From contig CM037795.1 in the NCBI GenBank assembly GCA_021229015.1, positions 209,648 through 273,647 on the forward strand: a DNA stretch of 64,000 nt. Direction: 5' to 3'. The translations under genes and the position numbers were made by a program. Source of the DNA: Solen grandis. Its lineage: Eukaryota; Mollusca; Bivalvia; Adapedonta; Solenidae. The notes beneath the pieces are model-generated. The model searched no databases. It saw only the letters and a list, made by a program, of their open reading frames with translations, and was not told the origin of the DNA. Numbering within the stretch: position 1 is the first letter of the stretch; every line of letters starts with the position of its first letter. Below are positions 54,897 through 64,000 of the stretch, in pieces.

Positions 54897-57774
54897 GGGG
54901 GGCTCTTCGGTTTGTAGCGTATTTTATATTCGAATTTTCGGCAGATCTGCCTCGTGTTTCACCCGATATTTGGACGACGACAACAGGCAAGATAGCGGAA
55001 TGTGAAGCATAAACTAGTTTTACTGGTCAATTTACTTGATAACTTTTCATGTAGAACGTGATTTTTGTTTAGTATATAGACATCTAAGACAAATCAAGTT
55101 AAATTTTTAAAAAAAGTTTATTCATTTAATCCTTGCATTTGATTAAAATTTTGACCAAATAGCTTGAAACTGATATATATATATTTTTTATTTTACAACT
55201 TTTTTATGCTGGAAATTAATTCTAACATTACAACACACTTGTGAATGCCAGCCATGTTTTTTGTTTACTTCTGTCTGCTCTCACGTTCGATTTGCATGTT
55301 CTTCGTATTCAAGAAGGAGATAAGAACTTCCGTCAGTTTATTTGATTTGTCAACCTAATTTTAATCTGGAAGAATCAGACTTCCTTTCCGAGAAGATTAC
55401 AAATCGAAGAGGCTGAGAGAGAGAGAGAGACACACAGAGAGAAAACGGGACTGTTTACAGATACACACAAAACAAAACATCCTTTAAAAAAAAAAAAAAA
55501 AAAATATCAAAACAAACTATCAAAAATTAATGTTTAAATCGTATAAAAATTGTTACAAATGCATCTTAGCTATGAACATGTAAAAAAAGACAAGTTTTCC
55601 ATCTTCTCAGTCCCGACTCTGTAGAATATATAGAAATATCAAGACATGTTTTGGTGATTGATTTACACAATCCATATTTAAAATAGTATATATACTTTAA
55701 GCCTCGTATTTTTCGGCACTAAGTTTGTCTTATATATTTTATATTCGCAATATCATATTGTTTTAATTCTTAACATCATACATAAGAGTCCCGGAACTCC
55801 AATTTATTCGTAAAATGTCACTTCCATATTTTGTTTAAATAATAAACAATGTTCAATTTCCAACTTCCTATTTCCAGTTCGACGTGTACATGTACATGTT
55901 TTTGCCTTCCCTTATTCTATACGATTCGTATATTGTAAAATCAACTAATTCAAAAAAGCAGAATTTGATATTTTTATTCATATTTTGATTGAAATGATTT
56001 TTTTTTAAATCACAGGGATGCGTCTCATTTCTCTTTACCAAGGAAAACAACAAGTGCGACATGTATTCTGTGTTTATGTCTGACCGGTTTATGACGCTAG
56101 GGGGAGCCATTGCTGAACACTTCTATGCGATAGAGGGCGCCGTTGATATAACTGATATAACAGGTATAAACCATATCTACCATTCTGTACTTTCTTGGAT
56201 ATGATGGCAAGGTAATTTCGATGTGTATGTACGAGACACAATCGAAGTTTATTTTAATTCAGTTAAAGGTCGTGCACGTGTCTTGTATACCTCCAGTTAA
56301 AATCTGAATCATGTAATCTAAGTTAAGCTAAGATCTTTTTACACCTAATTTTACTATAATTGGGATTTTAGCTACTCAGGAATATCCATGTTCTTGGTAG
56401 GATTTCAGCCGTTGTGTAATTTTCATATATTCATCAATCAAATGAAGAGAGTAAATTATACTATATTATATGATATCGACCGGATTGACCGGGGATTCCC
56501 AAGTAAATTGCGTGTTTTTATCGACCTAGAAACTTACAATAGAGTTGAACAATACCTTAGTTTAAATTATAAATGACATAGGTGCTTTGTTTCTCTACCT
56601 GAATCAGACACTGAAAAAAAAGTGCTGATTCTGTAAATTATGTAGACTTGAAAATTTAATAAGTAGATATAGATCAGTTGAGAAATGAAAGTTATCATTG
56701 TTCACTTCACCCTTTTGAATCATTGTTTTGAGATTTGATTCAAATAAAAAGAGAAGTAGATATTCTGAAAAGGATTTTCTCTAGATTTAAAGCTAGGAAA
56801 CGCCAGAAATTTAATCATCCGATTTAAAGATTTTGAAAATTCAGCATATACAATTACCAAATAAACTTTAATCAATGCAACTGACCCCTTAAATTTGTGA
56901 ATGTTAGTGATTTTGGCAGATAGAAAATTATTAATCGAACTGAATTACCCTATGACTTGTATTCCCGCGCACACAAATGTAAACTAATAAAGACACGTTG
57001 TTCTTCTTCTTTTTCTTCTTCTTCAACAGATTGTTCACAGACATTGCCGTCTGAAGGTCTGACGAACGTGGCTTTAAACACTGCAACTGTGACCATGAGT
57101 TCAATGTATTCAAACATTTCCAAACCTCAACTCGCGGTAGATGGCGTCAAGAACGTTGACTGGCCAACAGCGTCAACGCTGAACGAAATGAACCCCTGGA
57201 TGTTATTGGATCTACACCAGACGTACAATGTTAGAGGGATCCACGTGTATAACAGGTTCACTTGTTGCCGTTAGTATCACATTTGTCTTTCCTCTTAGAT
57301 GTAACATAAGAAATGATTTATGCTTCCTTTTTCCTTTCTGCTTTACTGAATATGGCTAGAGAAAATCACATTTAATTACACGATTGAAACAAATACAATT
57401 AAAATAACAATTAATTACAATTTTGGACATACCTGTAAACATAAAATATATCAAATATTTTAGGAAGATGCATTATATATAATTAAAAAGAATGACATTT
57501 CATACTTTATATTATTCAAACCTCATCTGTATTGCTCGAGCCACTCAATTTTCTGCGGCCTTTCACATTTTCAGCTGAAAGATTATTCAACTTATCGATT
57601 CGGGTAGGGGAGAACCCAACAGCCATGTCCCTAGTGGGATACAAGGAGGGTCTTGTGGGCAGTGATTGGTGTATGTTTTTGCCAGAACCCGTGCATGCAC
57701 AGTACGTGAGCCTTACTATTTCCGGAACATCTTTCCTTACCGTTGCAGAGGTAGAAGTGTTCGCGTTGGTTTAA
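47495..57774 (+). CDS. Secreted PAN + fucolectin-type (F5/8 C) protein, four exons
   Basis: Proposed exons: 47495-47665, 56016-56163, 57030-57269 and 57575-57774. They total 759 nt, 252 residues plus stop, with phases 0, 1 and 1 agreeing at every junction. Exon 1 gives a signal peptide (MFLTLCVILFYFIVTLPVA) and SCATLCERK; exon 2 continues GCVSFLFTKENNKCDMYSVF, completing a PAN/apple-like Cys pattern. Exon 3 holds LTNVALNTATVTMSSMYSNI, KPQLAVDG, NPWMLLDLHQTYNVRGIHVY and NRFTCC; exon 4 holds ERLFNLSIRVGENP, MFLPEPVHAQYVSLTI and LTVAEVEVFALV. This is a fucolectin/tachylectin-4 (FTP) domain with vicinal Cys. Splice sites: AAG|GTTAGT, CACAG|G, CAG|GTATAA, CAACAG|A, C|GTTAGT, TTTCAG|C. The likely role is a secreted defence or recognition lectin. 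Known FTP lectins use one His and two Arg for fucose; both Arg are present, the His seems lost. Confidence 0.8.
48350..48935 (+). repeat. Tandem repeat of about 150 bp, 3-4 degenerate units
   Basis: The unit contains AACTTCATGGATATATTATT, CAGGACATGAAC, GCGCACC-GGGTATTT, ATAGAGTTATGGGCCTTTGT and GAATTTTATGCTTGTGACGC. Units begin near 48410, 48570, 48722 and 48896. It opens with ATGCCCCCACC and TTTGCCTTTGTTCGTCCGTC, shared with 41880-42040 in reverse, so the family is dispersed. Confidence 0.7.
49519..49545. repeat. (G)n run
   Basis: GTGTGTGTGG followed by about 17 G. Confidence 0.9.
49590..49845 (-). mobile_element. tRNA-derived SINE, family B
   Basis: In reverse: head GGGGCCGCCGGGGCCGAGCG, B box GGGTTCGAATCCCGG, and body TTCCAGCTGGCTTGCGGTAG, as in the copies at 29478 and 43238. 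The plus-strand text begins GTTTACCGTCGCTGCGATAG. Confidence 0.8.
49846..51009. other. Intronic non-coding DNA
   Basis: No element boundary or exon could be supported. The open frame at 50325-50567 has no recognised domain. Confidence 0.45.
51043..51235. repeat. ATCGTAT-word subterminal array, left
   Basis: Words ATCGTAT, ATCGCAT, AACGTAT and ATCGTAA are packed with little spacer. They are probably transposase binding sites of the element at 51012-54666. Confidence 0.7.
52889..52923. repeat. (GAT)n microsatellite
   Basis: About 11 GAT units with one GATAAT variant, inside the TA-flanked element. Confidence 0.9.
53208..53234. repeat. (GA)n microsatellite
   Basis: GA run of about 10 units ending GAGGAGGAG. 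Confidence 0.85.
54450..54640. repeat. ATCGTAT-word subterminal array, right
   Basis: Words ATCGTAT, ATCGCAT, ATCGCAG and AACGTAT, as on the left side of the same element. Confidence 0.7.
54780..54862. repeat. Near-perfect hairpin (arms about 33 nt)
   Basis: TATCGAGGGGTGAGAGCGAA then ACTATGCTAAGTGC is inverted against GCACTTAGCATAGT then TTCGCTTTTACCCTCGATA, with a loop of about 14 nt (TTATGTATTTATAT). Only a few mismatches are near the base. A (GA)n and G run follow at once. It could be a small MITE or a hairpin-RNA precursor. Confidence 0.75.
54866..54902. repeat. (GA)n tract followed by G run
   Basis: About 11 GA units and then a G-rich run. Confidence 0.9.
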
Positions 57775-58066
57775 AGATATGTCGGGGGATGTTCACTAAG
57801 GACCACAATGCACTTCATGAAGTATGAAGGGTGTCTCTGAATATCTGATACCAATACAAGTGACTGGTGATATTTTACTTATGAACCAATTTCGATGATT
57901 TATATATCGAGTTTAAGATGATACAAGTAGAGGTGCCATCATTAGATTCACTGGTTGAGTGCTGTTTAACTAAATGCTATGGCTTCATTCACAAAGAGTA
58001 AAGCCAAAACTTTGTTTGGTCAACCATCTAAAGTGGTGGAAAAAATTGGCTACAAAGCTCTAGTAA

Positions 58067-58104
<38 letters not shown>

Positions 58105-60481
58105 ATTACGGGACAATTTTGACTCCTTGAATTTATGATGACATTATAGGAAAACGATTGTTAATTAAAGTAATTCAGAGATAACCCTTTTTCATAAAGA
58201 AGATGAAATGCCATCTCATTTTCGAGACCTGAGCCCTTTTTATCTCAAACTCTGGGGATATTTAAACTAAATGTATATATAGAGATATTTCAAAGTCTTA
58301 CAAAAAACATAGATTAACCCAAAACTGCTTTTTGCATGGAATTTACGAAAATGTACATGTATGAGTCTCTTGTGTCGTTATTTTACAAGTAAATCAATGC
58401 AATAGTGGGGCTTTCTACATGAACGCCTTCGTGCGATACATACACAAATACCTCAAATGTAATATGAGGGATAAATAGGTCTATTCATTTTGGGCGCGAG
58501 AAATAACAACTTTGTTTATAAATGTGGTGATTAACTTTGGTATTGACTATAATATACAAGGAAAAGCTGCAAAGATCAGTTCATTTGAGAACGAGATATA
58601 ATAAATTGTTTCTAAACGTTGTGATCAACTTTGAGAGTGACTACATTAAACAAAGAAATACTTTCAGATTTGATTAAGGAATACAAGAACTTATCTTACC
58701 ACTTCAATGATTTTGTCTACTTGTATGTTTTGGCAAACTCCGCCGCAGTAGTGGTTGACAACCACTGCCACCACAAGTAGATTCGGCTGGTATAGGCCGG
58801 ATTTACTTTTATCACTTTTGACTTTAATTTTGAATATATCATATCAGTTTCGTTAAATTTCACGATAATAGCATTCATGATTATGAGAAAAATACTAAAT
58901 AAGATCAAGTAACATTAATTTATGAAATTACGAGTGTTGGTCACATGGTTTCAATTATCATCACGTGACTTGTGTGGTGACAGTGGTTAAAGTAGCGAAG
59001 CGTGACGTAACCGGTGCGCGGAGTTTGGATGTTTTAGCAATATTGAATAAATATGCCACAAAGGTTCAATATAACGGAAATCATTGCATGTATTTGTTTA
59101 CTATCTTATGTTAGCCATTATAAGCATTTTTTGTACATATATTAACTACATAATTTATATGATGGACAAAGGCTTTGTTCACAAACACAACCAAACGGAA
59201 TCTAGTGTTTACAGTGTACAGAACATCTGGGAATTGCAATTGAATCTTGTATGTCGAAGTGTGTATCGACCAACATTTTATGTCATTCTATGTTCATAGT
59301 TAACCTTTACAATACTTCTGTGTTTTTCCTGTTGTACTTTCAAATAAAAAAATACTGATCTGTAGTCTATTATTTTCTCAATCATTTTCATAAAAAATTG
59401 AGGGAGCCCAGGTACATCCCCGCTCCTCAATGTGCAGTGGTATTTTCCTGTGTTGTATGTTTAGAATATCGTATAACAAGAAATCTTAACGCCCCCACCT
59501 CCTTCACGATTTTATTAAGATGAAACTTTTGTTAGTTTCTGAAAAAATAATATTTTGGCGATTTATTTTTTTCTAATAAAATTTCATCAATACACTTCCA
59601 TATCAGGATTTCATTTCAATGAGCTGAAAATTGCGTATGATATTAGAAATTATGTTCAGAGTAAAAAAGAAAATGAATGATGTTAAAAATAACAAACATT
59701 GATCGAGAGACATTAACAAGGGAAAAAGGAAATGAGAAAACATTGTGTTTTATTCAATTTTAATAATTTAACTTACACATTTTTTAAACATTTACAATAA
59801 TCATCCTAATAGTTAAAACGTCCGCGTCGGGAGCGGGAGGTCCTGTGTTTGATACCCGTAACACATTAAGCAGTAAGTTTGGCTACTCTTTACATTTGTC
59901 TCTTCGATAATTTGGCTTTTTTACCCAGTACATTTGTCTTCTCTGTACATTTTTCTACTCAGTACATTTGTTTTCTCATTTGTCTCAGTACATTCTTGGT
60001 ACATTTGGCTACTCAGTACATTAGGCTACTCGGTATATTTGACTACTCAGTATATTTGTCTATATTTGGCTACTCAGTATATTTGGCTATATTTGGCTAC
60101 TCAGTATATTTAGCTACTCAGTACATTTGACTGTTCTGTCAATTGAAGGGGTCAGTGCAAGAAGGTACCCAACTCCATTTCACAGTATTTCGAGAAAAAG
60201 GCATTTTTTTGAAATTTTTGTTTCGGTTGATATATCTTTAATTGATTTCCGTAACAATTGATATTCTAAATAAACAGTCATTAGAGACAAAAGTAGTTTG
60301 TTTTACATCTCATTCAACCATTTTATTTAAAGAAAAGTTATTTCTGTTAAATGTTCTTATGCAAAAACGGTACTAAATCCTAATGAGTTAGGACCTTTGT
60401 GGCTTTGAGATAATGAGGTTGGTAATTAAAGCTTATAATTAACACTTATTTCACCATACCTATCAAGTAAGATATTAATTG
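57775..60481. other. Non-coding host DNA
   Basis: Contains a poly(T) run (58067-58100) and a degenerate TACTCAGTACATTTGGC tandem array (59880-60130). A tRNA-like relic lies near 59820-59870 (GTCCGCGTCGGGAGCGGGAG then GTGTTTGATACCCG). No gene could be supported. Confidence 0.5.
59880..60130 (+). repeat. Degenerate TACTCAGTACATTTGGC tandem array
   Basis: About 12 irregular units of GGCTACTCAGTACATTT and GGCTACTCAGTATATTT, with shortened variants. The open frame across it is a by-product. Confidence 0.7.
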
Positions 60482-60785
60482 TTTGTTTGTTGGGTTTAAC
60501 GTCCCACCGACAGTATTTCAGTCATTTGGAGATGATGTCTACTTGAGACAAATATAGTGGTGCCACACTGCAGTATCAAACCGTAGACATGTGGCATGAT
60601 ACCACACCCAGTCACATTATCCTGACACCGGGCAAACCAGTCGTGCAACTTCCCTTATATGCTGAGTGCCAAGCAAGGGAGCTATAACACTACCATTTTT
60701 TACGACTTTGGTATGTCGCGGCCGGGGATCGAACCCGCGACCTCCCGCACCCGAGGCAGACGCTCTTACCACTAGGACACAAGGG
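60482..60785 (-). mobile_element. tRNA-derived SINE, family A
   Basis: Starts TGTTTGTTTGTTGGGTTTAA and ends with the tRNA-like head. On the minus strand GTGGTAAGAGCGTCTGCCTC is the A-box region and GCGGGTTCGATCCCCGGCC the B box. It is the most complete copy of the family in the window. Confidence 0.85.
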
Positions 60786-60796
60786 CTGGTTAGACT

Positions 60797-61013
60797 TTAA
60801 TTACTTATCTCGAAATGAACATACGCGTTCATAAGATGTTGCATGAAGACGTAGGGGATCTGTAAAGGGATGTCACCAAAACTACAGAGTTTATCCGGAC
60901 AAACAGACTTTGGAATGGCCTTCCTTCCTATGTACAGCCTAGCCCCAGCCTCAAAATATTTGATGAGTGGCTGGCAACTGTCCATCCAAAATAGCTTCCT
61001 TCTTTTTGGTTTT
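60797..61013 (-). CDS. Candidate exon of unknown gene
   Basis: Minus-strand frame open from an AG at about 61014 to TAA 60797-60799: LKPKRRKLFWMDSCQPLIKY, FEAGARLYIGRKAIPKSVCP and DKLCSFGDIPLQIPYVFMQH. Composition is protein-like rather than AT-driven. No family recognised. It could be the last exon of a minus-strand gene extending beyond the window or a pseudogene remnant. Confidence 0.3.
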
Positions 61014-62027
61014 AACCTAGCACGTAATGAGGTCTCTAATTTTTAACTGGGTATTTGATGTGTACGCATCAAAGTACGGAAGTAAAACCAACAACAGTAT
61101 AGTGTGATATTCTTCATTGACAGACACTCAAACTTTTAACAATTTAAAATCAAATTTTGTGCACACAGGTCACATAAATAAAAGCCTTCATAGTGTCAAC
61201 ATCTCAAAATATATGCATTACGGTATGTTTAACTTGGAACTCGGAGAACTTACGAAATTCAAAAGAAAAAACTGACATGGTGGAAACGGTTGAGAAATAT
61301 ATTTCTTTTAAGTCGAATGTTAATCATCTAACTATGAAGAAGTCGTAACAAATGTTATTACTGAATAATGAAAGCAACATGTGTCATGAATTGCAGCTAA
61401 ATTATATAATGTAAAAAGGGATGAAAATGTCCCATAGTACAAAAGGATTTTAGAATACATTTTCAACTGTTTCCTACCAAATAATTATTCTCAAAACAAA
61501 CATTACATACAGAACTTCAACAAAAACACGTTTTTCACCTACAAAATATATCCGAACATCAGTACACAATGCAAACCTTTGAAGTATTAATAAACGTAGT
61601 TCTGGATTATTAGGTGACCCATTTGTGACAGTTTATGTGTGTTTTCATTCCTTAATACAATTACCCTTTCCTAAGAACCGAAAACAACAATAGAATTATA
61701 ATGTCTGTTTTTGATTCATATTCTCTTATCTTATAAATCCAATCCTCTCTAAATGTTTTACTTTTGCTCACTCCCGAAACAGATGCATTTATGCCTTCGC
61801 TCGTTCATAGAAAGCATACTTCATTTCCATTGATTTTCATTTTATTACGAATATAATTACTTTATATTTTTCTTATAATCTTGTATATATGTAATCAATG
61901 ACTATTATAATCGCCTATGAATTCAAAAGTATATAATTACTATTCATTTAAAACAATTTTACCTAAAATTCCACGCCGTTTATCTTTCAGTTATTCTAAT
62001 AACACATTGAAAACTATCTTAATTATA
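61014..62027. other. Non-coding host DNA
   Basis: AT-rich; nothing could be supported. Confidence 0.45.
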
Positions 62028-62189
62028 TTGAGGTAAAGTCCCTGTAATGGTTCCGCTACGTGTTGGACCACTTAACCACTACTAAGATAACCAAGGTACC
62101 CTAATGAAACATTAGGAAACCATGGTTATCTCCGTAAAAGGCCCTGCGGTCCGAAATGTAGCGGAACCATTACAGTGTCTTTACCTCAA
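62028..62189. mobile_element. MITE with TTGAGGTAAAG terminal repeats
   Basis: Ends TTGAGGTAAAGTCCCTGTAA then TGGTTCCGCTAC, and on the minus strand TTGAGGTAAAGACACTGTAA then TGGTTCCGCTAC: about 32-bp inverted repeats with two or three mismatches. The interior has a further palindrome (AGATAACCA-AGGT and ACCATGGTTATCT). 162 bp, non-coding. Confidence 0.75.
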
Positions 62190-62624
62190 TTGCATATATA
62201 GTAGGATTTATACAACATTTTAATACAGAAAAATAATTTCTTATCACAGATAAAATTAAGGTATTTTAAGATGACAGTTACTAACATCTATTAAAAATGT
62301 TTACTCGTATAAGTTTTAGTCCTGGGGCTGTAATAAAGGACATTTCATTTAAACAATCTATGTAAAATACAAAAAAAGATAAACGTTAAATTGATCAATA
62401 AGCTCGATACACGCTTTCTCTATGTAGTACATACGTTTGTATACTGATTTTATTTGAAATCATTTTTATAAAAATTGGATACACTTTCCCCGTGTTGAAC
62501 AATTTACCCACATAAGATGGGGATTTTATTAATTTATAACATGCATATTTTAACAACTCTATATTCTAGACTTTCCTCATAACTGTCAATATCAATCATT
62601 TTGAATCACCAAAGAACTGTAATA

Positions 62625-62865
62625 TACAATTAAAATAACAATTTATTACAATTTTGCACATATCTGTAATTAAAAAACAAAAACATGTATCATATATCAA
62701 AGAGGATGCAATACATATATATTTTAAAAAATGATACAAAATTTTGGATTTAATAAATATATTCCTCCAAAATAAGTTTCCTAAATCTATATTGTTAGTG
62801 TCATTCAAATGTCTGTGGTCTATCACATTTTCGTCAGAAAGATTATTCAACTTATCCTTTGGAGT
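62625..62865 (+). pseudogene. Duplicated fragment of the lectin gene (intron 3/exon 4 junction)
   Basis: AATTAAAATAACAATTTATT, ACAATTTTGCACATA, GGATGCAATACATATATAT and TCTGTGGTCTATCACATTTT then CAGAAAGATTATTCAACTTATC match 57400-57600 in order and orientation, with many substitutions. Similarity stops about 20 nt into the exon. It suggests an old tandem duplication of the lectin gene, now mostly lost. Confidence 0.7.
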
Positions 62866-64000
62866 GTTTAGCCTGATTCAGGACATTTTTGTCCATTAAC
62901 ATGTTCGTTGCTTGACACGCCCTAACCAACGACAACAAGACTTTCTCGAAGAAGACAGCACCACCAAATGAAAAGAAATGAAATGATAACTATCGAGGAA
63001 ATATAGAAAGTTCGAATATATTTACGATTTTTTTTTTCAAATGTAGTTTAACACAAACAATTCGAAATTAGACAATTTTCCGCTCAACTTATGGATGATT
63101 TACCCTCATATGTACTACCAGAAACCAAAGCACACTTTGGTTATCCATAAGTTGGTCCCCATACAATATACAGTGCTGGCAGATTTTGCTCTATCAGTGA
63201 CGTCACAACATAGGGAGAGAAATCAGTAAAAATATTTCTGCCAGCATCGTTTTTGCAACTTTTAATGGCCGATTTCACGACAATTCACATTTTTATCAAC
63301 ATATATTACGTACGACATATGCATTTTCTAGTTAAGAAATACTTTAGATTTCGGAGGGGAAAAAACTTATTTTCAGTTTATCACATAAGTAAACATAAAA
63401 CAAAATTTTCTAAGTACTTCGACTGTATAATAAGAGTTGTGCAATATTGGTCCATGGAAAAAAACAGCTGAAATTATATTTAGTAGCTAATCTGTAGTAA
63501 GCGGCCAGTTGAACATAACTTTGTGTGTTTTACCTCAAATTAGCGGTCACTTCTGATAAACGTTCACTTTCTCGTGTTTCCTTGACTGACCGCTTATGAC
63601 AGTATTGCATCATGAACATTTTATAAGACTTTTTTCATGTTGTCATTAGGAAAATTATGTAACTCTCATATTTTTGCATACAATGATTACAGAGATAAAT
63701 ATGTTTTTAAAATATATAGAATCATCTAGGAATGTTGAACGGTATTAATCAAAGAAGTAAGCGTTTTTAAATATATCGATTATAGCCCTAACGATACAAT
63801 TTTTGTGAAATAAAAAAGATACAATAGAAAGTGTTTTGATTTAAAAGAACTACACTATGATTTTGTACTCAACGACTTTCAAAAACGACTCACCCTGAAA
63901 AAAATGTCGAATATTTCATATCTTGATTATCAAGAGTTTTAAGATCATTTAAAATGACTTGAGACCTATTTCAGGATAATATTGGTTCATGTTGTATGGC
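62866..64000. other. Non-coding host DNA
   Basis: Contains a small inverted pair CAACTTATGGAT / ATCCATAAGTTGG (about 63088-63155). No gene could be supported. Confidence 0.45.

Larger units (their letters stand above)
47666..56015 (+). other. Intron 1 of the PAN/lectin gene (8.35 kb)
   Basis: Donor GTTAGT, acceptor AAATCACAG. It holds a tandem repeat (48350-48935), a SINE (49590-49845), a 3.65-kb TA-flanked transposon (51012-54666) and microsatellites. Confidence 0.65.

Overview
The window looks like intergenic and intronic DNA of a bivalve mollusc, probably a venerid-type clam. It is AT-rich, gene-sparse and full of tRNA-derived SINEs, MITEs, foldback repeats, LINE fragments and microsatellites. 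The species assignment is inferred from repeat style and from a PAN/fucolectin gene of molluscan type; no database search was possible. A 100-base N gap (29980-30079) is a scaffold join.

Layout. 1-3.4 kb: host DNA with a hammerhead-like motif and a foldback. 3.44-9.95 kb: one Tx1/L1-like LINE on the minus strand, bounded by a 13-bp target duplication, with ORF1, a deleted endonuclease, a reverse transcriptase and a poly(A) tail. 10-30 kb: MITEs, two inverted copies of a CGAAAT-rich element (12.8 and 15.5 kb), a 27-bp minisatellite of about 49 copies (21.6-22.9 kb), a second LINE fragment, SINEs and one possible YWTD-like exon. 30.08-37.3 kb: a Polinton/Maverick (adintovirus-like) element whose left part is lost in the gap: packaging ATPase C-terminus, small conserved proteins, rve integrase with chromodomain, penton-like minor capsid, a small GLGSI-type protein, major capsid, a Cys/His protein, adenain-type protease. 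37.3-39.85 kb: an accessory module of four small genes. 40-47 kb: repeats and a degraded pogo-type transposase with a PHD finger. 47.5-57.8 kb: a four-exon secreted PAN + fucolectin (F5/8 type C) gene whose exon lengths and phases fit exactly; its 8.35-kb first intron holds a 3.65-kb TA-flanked DNA transposon. 58-64 kb: SINE, MITE, a fragment duplicated from the lectin gene, host DNA.

The most notable system is the accessory module. Each of its four genes (RING on the minus strand; Q-rich, small and acidic proteins on the plus strand) is associated with a 3' element built like a metazoan replication-dependent histone mRNA end: a 6-bp stem with a 4-nt loop, an ACCCA-like flank, then a purine block about 15 nt further on and a CAATTGT box. 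The structural genes instead end at an AATAAA. Two of the genes have near-duplicate promoters of about 190 bp, each with four AGGTCA nuclear-receptor half-sites, an inverted CCAAT box and TATAAAAG; the first promoter also faces the RING gene. This suggests an endogenous DNA virus whose early-type genes borrow S-phase histone 3'-end processing and nuclear-receptor control. The structural genes are heavily frameshifted, and the damage falls off with distance from the gap, so much of it may be assembly error rather than decay.
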